A DNA stretch of 36,912 nucleotides from Erysipelatoclostridium sp. An173 (GCF_002160495.1 NZ_NFKR01000026.1:1-36912); one strand, 5' to 3'. Numbered from the stretch's first letter, positions 23,691 through 36,308 are shown. The notes: generated by a model not told the origin, from the sequence alone. Numbers and translations are program-made.

Positions 23691-24284
23691 ATGAAACATT
23701 ACTATACTAATAATGAAGAATTAATAAGCAATCCGGAACAATTTGTTTTTCACTATCGAGATCATGATTTATATTTTACTAGTGATAATGGTGTTTTTTC
23801 TAAAAAAATGATTGATTATGGATCACGAGTATTACTAAATGCAATTGAGTTAGATGAAAGTAAGGTTAAACTATTAGATGTTGGTTGTGGTTATGGAACA
23901 TTTGGTATTTCTTTAAAAAAGGTGTATCCTTTTTTAGAAGTAGATATGGTTGATGTAAATAATCGTGCCCTGGATTTAGTTAAAGAAAATTTGAAGGCTA
24001 ATAAGCTAGAAGCTAATGTGTATTTAAGTGATGTATATGAAAATGTAAGTGATCAATATGATGTTATTGTTACTAATCCACCAATAAGAGCTGGCAAAGA
24101 GGTAGTTACTAAAATATTAGTGGAAGCTAAAGATCATTTAAATGAAAATGGTGAAATTTGGGTTGTGATTCAAAAAAAGCAGGGAGCACCCTCTGCTAAA
24201 AAGAATTTAGAAAAAGTTTTTGGGAATGTTGAAATCGTTAAACGTGATAAAGGTTATTATATTTTAAAGGCTATTAACAAATAA
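23691..24284 (+). CDS. RsmC-type class I SAM methyltransferase (YbxB-like)
   Basis: The start is placed at ATG 23691; an in-frame ATG at 23667 lies inside the rplL terminator. 197 residues. No Shine-Dalgarno sequence is evident. The SAM-binding loop is LLDVGCGYGTFG (61-72), the acidic motif II is DMVDVNNRAL (85-94), and the catalytic VTNPPIRAGK (127-136) is the NPP motif of N2-guanine methyltransferases. This matches the single-domain RsmC relatives of Bacillota, found between rplL and rpoB as B. subtilis ybxB. The likely substrate is a 16S rRNA guanine; the exact base is not provable here. Confidence 0.88.
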   Translation: MKHYYTNNEELISNPEQFVFHYRDHDLYFTSDNGVFSKKMIDYGSRVLLNAIELDESKVKLLDVGCGYGTFGISLKKVYPFLEVDMVDVNNRALDLVKENLKANKLEANVYLSDVYENVSDQYDVIVTNPPIRAGKEVVTKILVEAKDHLNENGEIWVVIQKKQGAPSAKKNLEKVFGNVEIVKRDKGYYILKAINK

Positions 24285-24305
24285 TAATTTGTCAATAGTT
24301 TTTTT
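24271..24305 (+). terminator. Rho-independent terminator overlapping the methyltransferase stop
   Basis: CTATTAACAAAT / ATTTGTCAATAG pair with one A-C mismatch, loop AATA, followed by seven T. The 5' arm lies in the last codons. Confidence 0.75.
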
Positions 24306-24326
24306 ATATTTTTTTAAGAAAATTTA

Positions 24327-24355
24327 TTGACTTTAAAATAACCTTGTGATAGAGT
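24327..24355 (+). promoter_or_regulatory. Probable promoter of rpoBC
   Basis: TTGACT at 24327-24332, 17 bases, TAGAGT at 24350-24355 (weak -10). Its position after a terminator supports independent rpoBC transcription. Confidence 0.5.
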
Positions 24356-24387
24356 TATAAAATGCCTATTAGTGTTTATAATAAAGC

Positions 24388-24407
24388 GTTTTTGTGCGCT
24401 CAAAAAC
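24388..24407 (+). other. Hairpin in the rpoB leader
   Basis: GTTTTTG / CAAAAAC, a 7-bp perfect stem with loop TGCGCT, 37 bases before the rpoB start. It lacks a T tract, so it is not a plain terminator; role unknown. Confidence 0.4.
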
Positions 24408-24444
24408 ATCTTGATAGAGAAATATAAAGGGGTGGAGTTAATAC

Positions 24445-27400
24445 GTGGAAAACAAAGTAACCAAAGCAAAAAGTAAAATTACTCGTCGTAATTATTCGAG
24501 AATTAGTGGATCTTTAGAACTTCCAAATCTTGTTGAGATTCAAACCAATTCATACAAATGGTTTAAGGAAGTTGGAATTAAAGAAGTTTTTGAAGATATC
24601 TACCCAATCACTAATTTTAATGAAACTTTATCATTAGAATTTGTAGATTGCACTTTTGATGAAGCAAAATATTCAGTAGAAGAGAGTAAGGATCGTGATG
24701 CCAATTATGCAGCACCGATTCGTGCATCTTTACGATTAGTTAATTCTAGCACTGGTGAGATAAAAGAGCAAGAAGTTTTTATGGGTGATTTCCCATTAAT
24801 GACTGATTCTGGTACTTTTATTATCAACGGGGCTGAACGTGTTATTGTATCACAATTAGTACGTTCACCTGGTGCTTATTTTGCAGACGTTTTAGACAAA
24901 AGTGGAAAAACTGTATTTAGTGGCAGTATCATCCCTTCTAGAGGTACTTGGCTAGAATTTGAAACTGATGCTAAAGACACATTAAATGTAAGAATTGACC
25001 GTAATAGAAAAATGCCTGGAACAGTATTATTAAGAGCATTAGGACTTTCAAGCAATGAAGAAATTATTGATGTTTTTGGTGAACATGAATATATTACTAA
25101 TACTCTTGCAAAAGACAACACTACTAATACTGAAGAGGCTTTAATTGAGATTTATAACAAGCTAAGACCTGGAGAACCAGCTACATTAGAAGGTGCAAAT
25201 AACCTTTTATATACACGTTTCTTTGATTGCAAACGTTATGATTTAGCTAAAGCTGGACGTTTCAAATTCGGTAAAAAACTAAGTTTATTAGACCGTATTG
25301 CTGGCCGTGTTTTAGCACAGGATTTAGTGGACAACGATGGTAATGTAGTATATCCAGAAGGTACGTTAATTACTCAAGAAGTCATTGATAAAATTAAACC
25401 GGTTTTAGAAGCTGGAGCGCATACACGTAAATTAACCACCAATCCACGATTAGAATCAAATGATGTCATCCAAGTATTGGATGTATATGTAGATGAAACA
25501 AAATCTAAAAAAATGCGTGTTATTGGTACAGATTTATCTTTAACAAGTAAATTTGTAACTATTTCAGATATGATTGCTGCATATTCATATATGTTTAATT
25601 TAGTTGATATTTACAACTCATTAGACTTAACTGCAGAAGATCGTGTTAACTTAATGGCAAGAATTGGATTATTAGACGATATTGATCATTTAGGTAACCG
25701 TCGTGTTCGTTCAGTAGGTGAATTAATTCAAAATCAATTTAGAATTGGTTTATCAAGAATGGAACGTGTTGTAAAAGAAAGAATGTCATTATCAGAAGTT
25801 GATTCAATTACACCACAATCACTTACTAATATTCGACCATTAACAGCTGCGATTAAAGAATTTTTCTCATCATCACAGTTATCACAATTCATGGATCAAA
25901 TCAATCCATTAGCAGAGCTTACAAATAAACGTCGTTTATCTGCTTTAGGTCCAGGTGGTTTAAGTCGTGATCGTGCTGGTTATGAAGTCCGTGACGTACA
26001 CGCATCTCACTATGGAAGAATTTGTCCAATCGAAACACCTGAAGGTCCAAACATCGGGTTGATTTCAACTTTAGCATCTTATGCTAAAATCAACGAATAT
26101 GGATTCATTGAAACACCATATCGTAAAGTAAATCATTGCGTTATTGATGAAGATGATGTTCGTTATTTAACTGCAGATGAAGAAAAGAATTATGTCATTG
26201 CGCAAGCAAATGTTCAAACAGATGAAAATGGAACTATTTTAGACGAACAAGTAATTGCTCGTCACTTAGGTGAAAATATCATGGCTAAACGCGAAGAAGT
26301 TGACTTTATCGATATTTCACCAAAACAAATCGTATCAGTAGCAACATCATGTATTCCATTCTTGGAAAACGACGATGCTACTCGTGCCTTGATGGGTGCC
26401 AACATGCAACGTCAAGCAGTACCTTTATTAAATCCACATACACCATTTGTTGGAACTGGTATGGAATATCAAGCTGCTAGAGATTCAGGAGCTGCTGTTG
26501 TTGCTCGTGAAAATGGTGTTGTTAAATATGTTGATGCTAAAAAAGTAATTATTGAAGACGAGGAAGGTGTAGAACATCGTTATCGTCTGGCTAAATTCAA
26601 AATTTCTAATAACGGAACTTGTATCAACCAAAAACCAATCGTTGAAACTGGTGAAGAGATTGTTAAAGGGCAAATTATCGCTGATGGACCAGCAATGGAA
26701 CAAGGTGAGCTTGCGTTAGGACAAAACGTATTAGTTGGTTTCATGGAATGGAATGGATATAACTACGAAGATGCCGTTATTATGTCAGAAAGATTAGTTA
26801 AAGATGATGTCTATACTTCTATTCACATTGATGAATATTCAATTGAATGTCGTGATACTAAATTAGGTCCAGAAGAAATTACTCGTGATATTCCTAACGT
26901 TGGTGATGAAGCACGTAAAAATCTAAATAGTGATGGTATTATCATGATTGGTGCTGAAGTTAAAGAAGGGGATATTTTAGTAGGTAAAGTAACTCCAAAA
27001 GGACAAGCAGAATTATCAGCTGAAGAAAAACTTTTACTTGCAATCTTCGGTGAAAAATCACGTGAAGTTAAAGATAACTCATTACGTGTTCCTCATGGTG
27101 GGGCCGGTATTGTTCATGATATTAAAGTGTTTGAAAGAAAAAATGGTGATGAATTACAACCAGGAGTTAATAAGGTTGTAAAAGTATATATCGTTCAAAA
27201 AAGAAAGATTTCTGAAGGTGACAAGATGGCCGGACGTCATGGTAATAAAGGGGTCATCTCTAAGATCTTACCAATTGAAGATATGCCGCACTTAGAAGAT
27301 GGTACACCATTAGATATCATGTTAAACCCATTAGGGGTACCTTCTCGTATGAATATCGGGCAAGTATTGGAATTACATTTAGGATATGCTGCTCGTCAAT

Positions 27401-28113
27401 TAGGTTTATATATTGCAACTCCAGCATTTGATGGATTACATCCTAAAGATTTAGAAGATATTATGGCTGAAGCAGGAATGTCAAAAGATGGTAAACAGCC
27501 AGTAATTTCTGGTCAAACTGGAGAATATTATGATAACAACATTTCTGTTGGAATCATGTATATGATTAAATTAGCCCACATGGTTGATGATAAGTTACAT
27601 GCTCGTTCAGTAGGACCTTACTCATTAGTAACTCAACAGCCATTAGGTGGTAAAGCTCAAAATGGTGGACAAAGATTTGGGGAAATGGAAGTTTGGGCTC
27701 TTGAAGCTTATGGTGCAGCTTACACATTAAGAGAAATCTTAACAGTTAAATCTGATGATGTTGTAGGTCGTGTTAAAACTTATGAAGCAATTGTTAAAGG
27801 TCAACCACTTCCAGAACCAGGTTTACCAGAATCATTTAGAGTATTGAAAAAAGAATTACAAGCTTTAGCTTTAGATGTTCGTTTATTAGACGAAAATGAT
27901 AATGAAATTGATATGCGCAATATTGAAGAAGAGGAACGTCGTTTCCCACGCAGTATTGACAAAGATGAAGTAATTGATACAGCAGATAAATCAGTAACTG
28001 ATGATGAAGAAGAAGTCGAAGAATTAGAAGTTTCTGAAGATGCTGATGATAGTGATATTGATATTAGTTTAAATGATATTGATGAAGACTTTGATGAAAG
28101 TGAATCATTATAG
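24445..28113 (+). CDS. rpoB: RNA polymerase beta subunit
   Basis: 1222 residues, GTG start after AAGGGGTGGAG. It is a catalytic-core subunit of RNA polymerase. Strong landmarks are [20 protein letters not shown] at the start, the rifampicin region [20 protein letters not shown] at about 473-492, [49 protein letters not shown] and [20 protein letters not shown] near the end. At the E. coli His526 position this protein has Asn494 (codon 25924-25926), and at the Asn518 position Ile486. Position 526 Asn is known in naturally rifampicin-resistant Mollicutes. The last 60 residues form a highly acidic tail ([19 protein letters not shown]). rpoC follows after 11 bases. Confidence 0.98.
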   Translation: MENKVTKAKSKITRRNYSRISGSLELPNLVEIQTNSYKWFKEVGIKEVFEDIYPITNFNETLSLEFVDCTFDEAKYSVEESKDRDANYAAPIRASLRLVNSSTGEIKEQEVFMGDFPLMTDSGTFIINGAERVIVSQLVRSPGAYFADVLDKSGKTVFSGSIIPSRGTWLEFETDAKDTLNVRIDRNRKMPGTVLLRALGLSSNEEIIDVFGEHEYITNTLAKDNTTNTEEALIEIYNKLRPGEPATLEGANNLLYTRFFDCKRYDLAKAGRFKFGKKLSLLDRIAGRVLAQDLVDNDGNVVYPEGTLITQEVIDKIKPVLEAGAHTRKLTTNPRLESNDVIQVLDVYVDETKSKKMRVIGTDLSLTSKFVTISDMIAAYSYMFNLVDIYNSLDLTAEDRVNLMARIGLLDDIDHLGNRRVRSVGELIQNQFRIGLSRMERVVKERMSLSEVDSITPQSLTNIRPLTAAIKEFFSSSQLSQFMDQINPLAELTNKRRLSALGPGGLSRDRAGYEVRDVHASHYGRICPIETPEGPNIGLISTLASYAKINEYGFIETPYRKVNHCVIDEDDVRYLTADEEKNYVIAQANVQTDENGTILDEQVIARHLGENIMAKREEVDFIDISPKQIVSVATSCIPFLENDDATRALMGANMQRQAVPLLNPHTPFVGTGMEYQAARDSGAAVVARENGVVKYVDAKKVIIEDEEGVEHRYRLAKFKISNNGTCINQKPIVETGEEIVKGQIIADGPAMEQGELALGQNVLVGFMEWNGYNYEDAVIMSERLVKDDVYTSIHIDEYSIECRDTKLGPEEITRDIPNVGDEARKNLNSDGIIMIGAEVKEGDILVGKVTPKGQAELSAEEKLLLAIFGEKSREVKDNSLRVPHGGAGIVHDIKVFERKNGDELQPGVNKVVKVYIVQKRKISEGDKMAGRHGNKGVISKILPIEDMPHLEDGTPLDIMLNPLGVPSRMNIGQVLELHLGYAARQLGLYIATPAFDGLHPKDLEDIMAEAGMSKDGKQPVISGQTGEYYDNNISVGIMYMIKLAHMVDDKLHARSVGPYSLVTQQPLGGKAQNGGQRFGEMEVWALEAYGAAYTLREILTVKSDDVVGRVKTYEAIVKGQPLPEPGLPESFRVLKKELQALALDVRLLDENDNEIDMRNIEEEERRFPRSIDKDEVIDTADKSVTDDEEEVEELEVSEDADDSDIDISLNDIDEDFDESESL

Positions 28114-28124
28114 GAGGAAAAAAG

Positions 28125-31100
28125 ATGGCAAGCACAAATAATTTCTCAGCAATTCAAATTGGATTAGCATCCCCTGAAAAGATTCGCGAATGGTCTTATG
28201 GTGAAGTAAAAAAACCAGAAACAATCAACTACCGTTCTCAAAAACCAGAGAAGGATGGATTATTCTGTGAAAGAATTTTCGGTCCTTCTAAGGATTGGGA
28301 ATGTAGCTGTGGAAAATACAAAAAAGTACGTTATAAAGGTGTAGTTTGTGATCGTTGTGGTGTTGAAGTAACTAAATCAGCAGTACGTCGTGAAAGAATG
28401 GGACATATTGAGTTAGCAACACCAATTGCTCATATCTGGTATTTAAAAGGAATTCCTTCACGTATGGGCTTAATTTTAGATATGTCACCTAAACAACTAG
28501 AAGAAATTATTTACTTCGTTTCTTATGTTGTTATTGATAAAGGAAGTACACCATTAGAGTACAAACAAGTATTGTCAGAAAGAGACTATCGTAAATGTTA
28601 TGAACAATTTGGGAATACATTCGAAGCCCAAATTGGTGCTGAAGCAATTCAAACATTATTAAAACAAGTTGATCTTGAAGAAGAATTTGCAAAAGTAAGC
28701 AAAGAATTAAAAGAAGCTCAAGGTCAAAGAAGAACTAAATTATTAAAACGATTAGAAGCAATCAATGCTTTTAGAACATCAGATAATCAACCAGAATGGA
28801 TGATCTTAGAAGCATTACCAGTTATTCCACCTGATTTACGTCCAATGTTACAATTAGATGGTGGAAGATTTGCAACTTCTGATTTAAATGACTTATATCG
28901 TCGTGTTATTACTCGTAATAACCGTTTGAAAAAATTATTAGAATTAGGAACACCATCTATCATTGTTCAAAATGAAAAGAGAATGCTTCAAGAAGCAGTA
29001 GATGCTTTAATTGATAATGGTAGACGTTCTAAACCAATTACCGGTGCTGGTGGAAGAGCATTAAAATCTTTAAGCCATACATTAAAAGGAAAACAAGGTC
29101 GTTTCCGTCAAAACTTATTAGGTAAACGTGTTGACTATTCAGGACGTTCAGTAATCGCGGTTGGACCAGACTTAAAGATGTATCAATGCGGTATTCCTCG
29201 TGAAATGGCATTAAACTTATTTAAACCGTTTGTAATTAACGGATTAGTTCGTGATGAATTAGCAACAAATATTAAAGCGGCAGAAAGATTGATCGATAAA
29301 ATGGATGATCGTATCTGGCCAATTGTTGAAGAAGTAATCAAACAGCATCCAGTATTACTAAACCGTGCCCCAACATTGCACCGTTTAGGTATTCAAGCAT
29401 TCGAACCAAAATTAGTTGAAGGACGTGCAATTCGTCTACATCCATTGGTTACACCAGCGTTCAACGCTGACTTCGATGGTGACCAAATGGCGGTCCATGT
29501 ACCATTAGGTGAAGAAGCTATTCAAGAAGCTCGTCAATTAATGTTAGGTTCAAACAATATCTTAGGACCAAAAGATGGTAAACCAATCGTTACTCCTTCT
29601 CAGGACATGGTATTAGGTAACTATTATCTAACTCTTGAAGATGAAGGTGGTATTGGTGAAGGTACTGTTTTTGCTGATCGTAATGAAGTAGATCATGCAT
29701 ATTTTGCTAAAACTGTTGACTTGCATACTCGTGTTGCAATTCAAGCTGGTTCTTTAAAAAATACAACTTTTACTAAAGAACAAAATGAATCTTATTTAAT
29801 TACAACTGTAGGAAAAATTTTCTTTAATGACATTTTTGATGGTAAATTCCCATTTATTAATGATCCAAGTAGCGAAAACTTAACTGCTACACCAGATAAA
29901 TACTTTGTACCAATGGGAACAGACATCAAGGAACACATTAAAAATCAGCCAATTATTAAGCCATTAAATAAAAAATCATTAGGTAAGATTATCGATGAAG
30001 TATTCAAACATGAAGCAATGTCTGATACTAGTTTAATGCTTGATAAATTGAAAGATCAAGGTTTCTATTATTCAACTATCGCTGGTACAACTGTATCTGT
30101 ATACGATATCCAAGTACCTGAAGCTAAATATGAAATCTTTGAACATGCTGATAAAAAACTTGAACAAATTAAAAAGTTCTATAACAAAGGTAAATTAACT
30201 GAATCAGAAAGATATCAAAACGTAATTAAATTATGGACTGATGTCAAAGATGAGGTACAAGAAGTCGTACGTCAAGAATTCGAAGCTGACAGTCGAAATC
30301 CAATCTTCATCATGTCTGACTCTGGTGCCCGTGGATCACTTTCAAACTTCACTCAGCTAGTAGGTATGCGTGGTTTGATGTCAAATCCAAAAGGGGAAAC
30401 AATTGAGTTGCCTATTAAATCTTCATTTAGAGAAGGTTTAACAGCATCAGAATTCTTTATTTCTACCCATGGTGCCCGTAAAGGTTCTACCGATACAGCG
30501 TTAAAAACGGCCGATTCTGGTTACTTAACAAGACGTTTAGTTGACGTAGCACAAGAAGTAATTATTTCTGAAGACGATTGTGGAACAGATCGTGGTTTCA
30601 TTGTTACTGAATTATATAATAATGATGATCAATCTGTTATCGTACCATTACGTGACCGTTTAGTGGGACGTTTTGCTCAAAAAGATGTTATTAACCCAGA
30701 AACTAGAGAAGTAATTGTTCCTGGTGGAGAGTTAATTAATGAAGCATTAGCTGATGAAATCGTTAATGCAGGTATTAAAGAAGTAGAAATCCGCTCTGTT
30801 TTAGGATGTATTGCTAAAGGCGGAATCTGTCGTAAATGTTATGGTCGTAATTTAGCAACAGGAAGCGTTGTTGAATTAGGAGAAGCAGTAGGAATTATGG
30901 CTGCTCAATCTATCGGTGAACCAGGTACACAGTTAACAATGCGTACATTCCATGATGGTGGGGTTGCCGGTGGAGCCGATATCACTCAAGGGTTACCACG
31001 TATTCAAGAGTTATTTGAAGCTCGTAATCCAAAAGCTAAATCAATCATTAGTGAAATCGAAGGTGAAGTTACTAATATGATCGATAACAACGGAAGAATG

Positions 31101-31805
31101 GAAGTTGTTGTTACTAATGATTTAGAAACACGTAGTTATTTAGCTCCTTATGGTGCTAAAATCCGTGTTGAAGTCGGTGATAAGGTAAATATTGGTGATA
31201 AGATTACTGCTGGATCAATTGACCCTAAAGAATTATTATCAGTAGCTGATGTTGAAGCGGTTGAAAATTATATTATCAAGGAAGTTCAAAAGGTATATCG
31301 TATTCAAGGTATCGAAATTTCTGATAAGCATATTGAAATTATCGTTAAACAAATGTTACGTAAGATGAAAATTATTGAAGGTGGAGAAACTGGTTGTCTA
31401 CCAGGAACAAATATTAATATCAACACTTTCACTGAATTAAATAAAGAAGTATTAAAAGAAGGTAAGCATCCTGCTGTAGCTCGTCCAGTATTACTTGGTA
31501 TTACTAAAGCAGCGTTAGAAACTGAATCTTTCTTATCTGCAGCGTCATTCCAGGAAACTACTAAGATTTTAACTGATGCAGCTATCAAAGGTAAAAAAGA
31601 TCATTTACGTGGTCTAAAAGAAAATGTCTTGATTGGTAAATTAATACCAGCAGGAACAGGATTGCGTGGACCTTTAAAATCACCTGAAACTCTTGAAAGA
31701 GAAGCTAGAGAAGCTCAAGAAGCTTTAGATGCTCAAGATTCTTTTGATGATAATCTTGATGGTGATCAAAATATGCAAGAATTTAATATGGAACAAGCAG
31801 GTTAA
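28125..31805 (+). CDS. rpoC: RNA polymerase beta' subunit
   Basis: 1226 residues, ATG after AGGAGGAA. It is the catalytic subunit of RNA polymerase. Zinc site 1 is Cys60, Cys62, Cys75 and Cys78 ([20 protein letters not shown]). The catalytic magnesium loop [15 protein letters not shown] has Asp449, Asp451 and Asp453. The bridge-helix and trigger-loop region shows [20 protein letters not shown] and [19 protein letters not shown]. Zinc site 2 is the cysteines of EDDCGTDRG and [14 protein letters not shown]. Length is typical for Bacillota. The C-terminus is a short acidic tail. It is paired with rpoB, and the final codons form one arm of a terminator. Confidence 0.98.
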   Translation: MASTNNFSAIQIGLASPEKIREWSYGEVKKPETINYRSQKPEKDGLFCERIFGPSKDWECSCGKYKKVRYKGVVCDRCGVEVTKSAVRRERMGHIELATPIAHIWYLKGIPSRMGLILDMSPKQLEEIIYFVSYVVIDKGSTPLEYKQVLSERDYRKCYEQFGNTFEAQIGAEAIQTLLKQVDLEEEFAKVSKELKEAQGQRRTKLLKRLEAINAFRTSDNQPEWMILEALPVIPPDLRPMLQLDGGRFATSDLNDLYRRVITRNNRLKKLLELGTPSIIVQNEKRMLQEAVDALIDNGRRSKPITGAGGRALKSLSHTLKGKQGRFRQNLLGKRVDYSGRSVIAVGPDLKMYQCGIPREMALNLFKPFVINGLVRDELATNIKAAERLIDKMDDRIWPIVEEVIKQHPVLLNRAPTLHRLGIQAFEPKLVEGRAIRLHPLVTPAFNADFDGDQMAVHVPLGEEAIQEARQLMLGSNNILGPKDGKPIVTPSQDMVLGNYYLTLEDEGGIGEGTVFADRNEVDHAYFAKTVDLHTRVAIQAGSLKNTTFTKEQNESYLITTVGKIFFNDIFDGKFPFINDPSSENLTATPDKYFVPMGTDIKEHIKNQPIIKPLNKKSLGKIIDEVFKHEAMSDTSLMLDKLKDQGFYYSTIAGTTVSVYDIQVPEAKYEIFEHADKKLEQIKKFYNKGKLTESERYQNVIKLWTDVKDEVQEVVRQEFEADSRNPIFIMSDSGARGSLSNFTQLVGMRGLMSNPKGETIELPIKSSFREGLTASEFFISTHGARKGSTDTALKTADSGYLTRRLVDVAQEVIISEDDCGTDRGFIVTELYNNDDQSVIVPLRDRLVGRFAQKDVINPETREVIVPGGELINEALADEIVNAGIKEVEIRSVLGCIAKGGICRKCYGRNLATGSVVELGEAVGIMAAQSIGEPGTQLTMRTFHDGGVAGGADITQGLPRIQELFEARNPKAKSIISEIEGEVTNMIDNNGRMEVVVTNDLETRSYLAPYGAKIRVEVGDKVNIGDKITAGSIDPKELLSVADVEAVENYIIKEVQKVYRIQGIEISDKHIEIIVKQMLRKMKIIEGGETGCLPGTNININTFTELNKEVLKEGKHPAVARPVLLGITKAALETESFLSAASFQETTKILTDAAIKGKKDHLRGLKENVLIGKLIPAGTGLRGPLKSPETLEREAREAQEALDAQDSFDDNLDGDQNMQEFNMEQAG

Positions 31806-31819
31806 TCCTGCTTGTTTTT
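31792..31819 (+). terminator. Rho-independent terminator overlapping the rpoC stop
   Basis: A 10-bp perfect stem AACAAGCAGG / CCTGCTTGTT, loop TTAAT, then TTT. The left arm codes for the last residues. Confidence 0.85.
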
Positions 31820-31888
31820 GTACACTAAGTTTAAAATGTAAAAAAATAAAAAAATAGTGAAAAAAAGTGATTTTTTCTTAAAAAAAGA

Positions 31889-31917
31889 TTGACATCTGAC
31901 AATAAATATTTTAATAT
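31889..31917 (+). promoter_or_regulatory. SigmaA promoter of the rpsL-rpsG-fusA operon
   Basis: Consensus TTGACA at 31889-31894, 17-base spacer, TAATAT at 31912-31917. Confidence 0.8.
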
Positions 31918-31924
31918 TACTACG

Positions 31925-31983
31925 GTGTCCGCTTCAGGACGCATTGTTTATTGAAAATTATGAAACACCCGGTATTGTGTGTT
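31925..31983 (+). promoter_or_regulatory. Structured leader of the str operon
   Basis: Two hairpins are seen: GTGTCC / GGACGC with loop GCTTCA (31925-31942), and AACAC / GTGTT (31964-31983). The leader is about 85 bases. Autogenous control by S7 or S12 is known in other bacteria; a match to those sites was not established here. Confidence 0.4.
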
Positions 31984-32009
31984 AAAAAAATTATGAAAGG
32001 AGAAAATGA

Positions 32010-32423
32010 ATGCCTACTATTAACCAATTAGTAAGACAGGGTCGTACTGACAAAATATCAAAATCAAAATCACCAGCGTTAAACAGAGGTTATAATTCAT
32101 TGGCTAAAAAACCAACAATTACTAATTCACCTCAAAAACGTGGGGTTTGTACACGTGTTGCTACTATGACACCTAAGAAACCTAACTCAGCATTACGTAA
32201 ATATGCCCGTGTTAGATTATCTAATGGTATGGAAGTAACTGCATATATTCCAGGAATTGGACATAACTTACAAGAACATAGTGTTGTTTTGATTCGTGGT
32301 GGCCGTGTTAAGGACTTACCAGGGGTTCGTTATCACATCGTTCGTGGTACTATGGACTGTGCTGGGGTAAACAACCGTAAACAAGGTCGTTCTAGATATG
32401 GTGCTAAGAAACCAAAATCTTAA
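32010..32423 (+). CDS. rpsL: 30S ribosomal protein S12
   Basis: 137 residues, ATG after AAAGGAG. It is a decoding-centre protein. [15 protein letters not shown] at the start, [20 protein letters not shown] (54-73) and [20 protein letters not shown] carry the family pattern. Lysines at the usual streptomycin-resistance positions (56/57 and 101) are retained, so no resistance change is visible. The extra segment at about 15-40 relative to E. coli is normal for Bacillota. It is first in the rpsL-rpsG-fusA operon. Confidence 0.98.
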   Translation: MPTINQLVRQGRTDKISKSKSPALNRGYNSLAKKPTITNSPQKRGVCTRVATMTPKKPNSALRKYARVRLSNGMEVTAYIPGIGHNLQEHSVVLIRGGRVKDLPGVRYHIVRGTMDCAGVNNRKQGRSRYGAKKPKS

Positions 32424-32450
32424 TTAAATCAAGTATAGGAGGAAATATAA

Positions 32451-32921
32451 ATGGCAAGAAAAGGTCGTGTTGCAAAAAGAGACGTTCTACCAGATCCAGT
32501 ATACAATTCTAAAACTGTTACTAAATTAATCAACAACATTATGCTTGATGGTAAAAAAGGTGTTGCTCAAAACATCTTATACGAAGCATTTAAAAAAGTT
32601 GAAGAAAAAACTGGAAATCCAGCAATGGAAGTTTTTGATCAAGCAATCAATAACATTATGCCAGTTCTTGAACTTAAAGTTAGACGTATTGGTGGAGCTA
32701 ACTACCAAGTACCAGTAGAAGTTTCTGGAGAAAGAAGAATGACTTTAGGATTAAGATGGTTAGTTAACTATTCTCGTTTAAGAAACGAAAATACAATGAT
32801 TGATCGTCTAGCTAATGAAATTATTGATGCTTCTAACGGAACAGGTGCTTCTGTTAAGAAGAAAGAAGATACTCATAAAATGGCAGAAGCTAATAAAGCA
32901 TTTGCTCATTTCCGTTGGTAA
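32451..32921 (+). CDS. rpsG: 30S ribosomal protein S7
   Basis: 156 residues, ATG after AGGAGGAAA. It nucleates assembly of the 30S head and contacts E-site tRNA. Marks: [45 protein letters not shown]-type [20 protein letters not shown] and [15 protein letters not shown], with [14 protein letters not shown] at the C-terminus. Length is standard. It lies 27 bases after rpsL and 32 before fusA. Confidence 0.98.
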   Translation: MARKGRVAKRDVLPDPVYNSKTVTKLINNIMLDGKKGVAQNILYEAFKKVEEKTGNPAMEVFDQAINNIMPVLELKVRRIGGANYQVPVEVSGERRMTLGLRWLVNYSRLRNENTMIDRLANEIIDASNGTGASVKKKEDTHKMAEANKAFAHFRW

Positions 32922-32953
32922 TATCCAACAATTAATAAGAAAGGAGAAAAACT

Positions 32954-35029
32954 ATGGCTCGTGAATTCTCATTAGAGAAAACTCGTAATATCGGAATCAT
33001 GGCTCACATTGATGCAGGTAAAACTACAACAACTGAACGTGTTCTATATTACACTGGTAAAATCCATAAAATTGGGGAAACTCATGAAGGTGCTTCTCAA
33101 ATGGACTGGATGGAACAAGAACAAGAGCGTGGTATTACAATCACTTCTGCAGCAACAACTGCTCAATGGAATGGATATCGTGTAAATATTATCGATACTC
33201 CAGGTCACGTAGACTTTACTGTTGAAGTTGAACGTTCACTTAGAGTTCTTGATGGTGCTGTAACTGTATTAGATTCAAAAGCTGGGGTTGAACCTCAAAC
33301 TGAAACAGTTTGGCGTCAAGCAACTACTTATGGTGTACCTCGTATCGTATTCTGTAATAAAATGGATGCTACAGGTGCAGATTTCATCATGTCATTAGAA
33401 TCTTTAGAAAAAAGATTAGGTGTTCATGGTGTTGCAATCCAATTACCAATTGGAGCTGAAGATACTTTTGAAGGTGTCATCGACTTAATTAAAATGAAAG
33501 CTGTATATTTTGAAGGGGATAAAGGTGAAAACGTTGTTTACAAAGATATCCCTGCAGAATATGTAGATCAAGCTAATGAATATCGTGAAAAGATGTTAGA
33601 TTCTGCTGCATCTTATGATGATGATTTATTAATGAAGGTATTAGAAGGTGAAGAACCAACTGAAGAAGAAATCAAAGCTGCAATCCGTAAAGGTGTATTA
33701 GCAGTAGAATTATTCCCAGTATTATGTGGTTCTGCATATAAAGATAAAGGTGTTCAACCAATGTTGGATGCAGTTATTGATTATTTACCAGCACCAACTG
33801 ATATTCCATCAATCAAAGGTATTGATGAAGATGGTAATGAAATTGAAAGACATGCTTCTGATGAAGAACCATTTTCAGCATTGGCTTTCAAAATCATGGC
33901 TGACCCATTCGTTGGTAGATTAACATTCTTCAGAGTTTATTCAGGAACTATCAATTCTGGTTCTTATGTATTAAACTCAACTAAAAACAAAAAAGAACGT
34001 TTAGGACGTATCCTACAAATGCACGCTAATAAGCGTAATGAAATCTCAACTGTATATGCTGGAGATATCGCTGCAGCTGTTGGTTTTAAAAACACAACAA
34101 CTGGGGATACTATCTGTGATGAAAAGAATTTCGTAATTCTTGAAAAAATGGAATTCCCTGAACCAGTTATTGAACTTGCAATTGAACCAAAAACTAAGCA
34201 AGATCAAGATAAATTAGCTAACGGTTTATCTAAATTAGCTGAAGAAGATCCTACTTTTAGAACTTATACAAATCCAGAAACTGGTGATACTGTTATCGCT
34301 GGTATGGGTGAATTACATCTTGATGTAATCGTAGACCGTTTAAAAAGAGAATTTAAAGTTGAAGCTAATGTAGGTGCACCACAAGTTGCTTATCGTGAAA
34401 CAATCAAGAAAGCTGCTGATTGTGAAGGTAAGTATGTAAGACAATCAGGTGGTCGTGGACAATACGGTCACGTATGGATCAAATTTGAACCTAATGAAGG
34501 TAAAGGATTTGAATTCGTTGATGCTATCGTTGGAGGGGCAGTGCCTAGAGAATATATCGGTTCAGTAAAAGCTGGGTTAGAAGACGCTCTTGAAAACGGT
34601 ATGATTGCTGGTTATCCAGTATTAGATATTAAAGCAACATTATTCGATGGTTCTTACCATGATGTCGATTCATCAGAAATGGCATATAAAGTTGCTGCAA
34701 GTTTAGCATTAAAAGAAGCTGGTAAAAAATGTGATCCAGTAATCTTGGAACCAATCATGGCTGTAGAAGTAACAGCACCAGCTGAATATTTAGGTAGTGT
34801 AATGGGAGATGTATCTTCTCGTCGTGGTATGATCGAAGGACAAGAAGAAAGAGGTAATGCTATCACTGTACAAGCAAGTGTACCTTTATCAGAAATGTTC
34901 GGATATGCTACTGATTTAAGATCATTTACTCAAGGTCGTGGAAACTATACAATGATTTTCGATCGTTATGAACCAGTACCTAAATCAATTAAAGAAGAAA
35001 TTATTAAGAAAAACGGCGGAAATAACTAA
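32954..35029 (+). CDS. fusA: Translation elongation factor G
   Basis: 691 residues, ATG after AAGGAGA. It is the GTPase that drives translocation. G1 loop [15 protein letters not shown] (17-31), switch region with [15 protein letters not shown]3 [16 protein letters not shown]4 [10 protein letters not shown], and domain IV with [20 protein letters not shown] and [13 protein letters not shown]. The C-terminal domain ends [18 protein letters not shown]. Length and domain order are typical. It closes the rpsL-rpsG-fusA run; tuf follows after 85 bases with its own promoter. Confidence 0.98.
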   Translation: MAREFSLEKTRNIGIMAHIDAGKTTTTERVLYYTGKIHKIGETHEGASQMDWMEQEQERGITITSAATTAQWNGYRVNIIDTPGHVDFTVEVERSLRVLDGAVTVLDSKAGVEPQTETVWRQATTYGVPRIVFCNKMDATGADFIMSLESLEKRLGVHGVAIQLPIGAEDTFEGVIDLIKMKAVYFEGDKGENVVYKDIPAEYVDQANEYREKMLDSAASYDDDLLMKVLEGEEPTEEEIKAAIRKGVLAVELFPVLCGSAYKDKGVQPMLDAVIDYLPAPTDIPSIKGIDEDGNEIERHASDEEPFSALAFKIMADPFVGRLTFFRVYSGTINSGSYVLNSTKNKKERLGRILQMHANKRNEISTVYAGDIAAAVGFKNTTTGDTICDEKNFVILEKMEFPEPVIELAIEPKTKQDQDKLANGLSKLAEEDPTFRTYTNPETGDTVIAGMGELHLDVIVDRLKREFKVEANVGAPQVAYRETIKKAADCEGKYVRQSGGRGQYGHVWIKFEPNEGKGFEFVDAIVGGAVPREYIGSVKAGLEDALENGMIAGYPVLDIKATLFDGSYHDVDSSEMAYKVAASLALKEAGKKCDPVILEPIMAVEVTAPAEYLGSVMGDVSSRRGMIEGQEERGNAITVQASVPLSEMFGYATDLRSFTQGRGNYTMIFDRYEPVPKSIKEEIIKKNGGNN

Positions 35030-35047
35030 TGTCGTGTTAAAATCTTA

Positions 35048-35076
35048 TTGATTTTTTCAACTAAATAAATTAGAAT
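35048..35076 (+). promoter_or_regulatory. Probable separate promoter of tuf
   Basis: TTGATT at 35048-35053, 17-base spacer, TAGAAT at 35071-35076. It allows extra expression of EF-Tu over EF-G. Confidence 0.6.
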
Positions 35077-35114
35077 GTATATGTACAAAAATATAAACTA
35101 GGAGGAAAGCTTAA

Positions 35115-36299
35115 ATGGCTAAGGAAAAATTTGACCGCTCTAAAGCGCATGTAAATATTGGTACTATTGGTCACGTTGACCATGGTAAAACAACTTTAAC
35201 TGCAGCTATTACAACTGTATTAGCTAAAGATGGGCAAGCACAAGCAATGGACTATGCTTCAATCGATGCTGCACCAGAAGAAAAAGAACGTGGTATTACA
35301 ATCAATACTGCACACGTTGAATATCAAACAGCTACTCGTCACTATGCACACGTAGACTGTCCAGGTCATGCTGACTACATTAAAAACATGATCACTGGGG
35401 CTGCTCAAATGGACGGTGCTATCTTAGTAGTTGCTGCTACTGATGGTCCAATGCCTCAAACAAGAGAACACATCTTATTATCTCGTCAAGTAGGTGTACC
35501 ATACATTATCGTATTCTTAAATAAATGTGATATGGTTGATGACGAAGAATTATTAGACTTAGTAGAAATGGAAGTTCGTGAATTATTAAATGAATATGAC
35601 TTCCCAGGTGATGATACACCAGTTATCCGTGGATCTGCATTAAAAGCATTAGAAGGAGATCCAAAATGGGTACCAGCTATTCATGAATTAATGGATGCTG
35701 TTGACACTTATATCCCAACTCCAGAAAGAGATACAGATAAACCATTCTTAATGCCAGTTGAAGACGTATTCACTATCACTGGACGTGGAACTGTTGCTAC
35801 TGGACGTGTTGAACGTGGACAATTAAAATTAAATGACCCATTAGAAATCGTTGGTTTACATGAAACTCAAAATACTGTTGCTACAGGTATCGAAATGTTC
35901 CGTAAATTATTAGATTACGCTGAATCTGGAGATAACGTAGGGGTATTATTAAGAGGTATCAACCGTGATCAAATCCAACGTGGACAAGTATTAGCTAAAC
36001 CAGGATCAGTACATCCACACAAAAAATTCAAATGTCAAGTTTACGTATTAAGTAAAGATGAAGGTGGACGTCATACTCCTTTCTTCGCTAACTACAGACC
36101 ACAATTCTATTTCAGAACTACTGACGTTACTGGTGTAATCGAATTACCAGAAGGTGTAGAAATGGTTATGCCTGGAGATAACGTAGAATTAACAGTAGAA
36201 TTAATTGCTCCAATCGCAATTGAAAAAGGAACTAAATTCTCAATCCGTGAAGGTGGTAGAACTGTAGGTTCTGGAAATATCTCTGAAATTATTGAATAG
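35115..36299 (+). CDS. tuf: Translation elongation factor Tu
   Basis: 394 residues, ATG after AGGAGGAAAG. It delivers aminoacyl-tRNA to the ribosome. G1 [15 protein letters not shown] (19-33), effector [19 protein letters not shown]3 [21 protein letters not shown]4 NKCDMVDD, and domains 2-3 with [20 protein letters not shown] and [20 protein letters not shown]. The end [18 protein letters not shown] is typical. It is single in this window, has its own promoter and terminator, and the codons used are those of a very highly expressed gene. Confidence 0.98.
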   Translation: MAKEKFDRSKAHVNIGTIGHVDHGKTTLTAAITTVLAKDGQAQAMDYASIDAAPEEKERGITINTAHVEYQTATRHYAHVDCPGHADYIKNMITGAAQMDGAILVVAATDGPMPQTREHILLSRQVGVPYIIVFLNKCDMVDDEELLDLVEMEVRELLNEYDFPGDDTPVIRGSALKALEGDPKWVPAIHELMDAVDTYIPTPERDTDKPFLMPVEDVFTITGRGTVATGRVERGQLKLNDPLEIVGLHETQNTVATGIEMFRKLLDYAESGDNVGVLLRGINRDQIQRGQVLAKPGSVHPHKKFKCQVYVLSKDEGGRHTPFFANYRPQFYFRTTDVTGVIELPEGVEMVMPGDNVELTVELIAPIAIEKGTKFSIREGGRTVGSGNISEIIE

Positions 36300-36308
36300 T
36301 ATTTAATT

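Noticed and set aside
33726-33923. Open frames lying inside fusA, tpiA, rpoB, rpoC, rplJ, rplL and pgk in other frames
   Set aside because: They are shadows of conserved genes, lacking ribosome sites and recognisable products.
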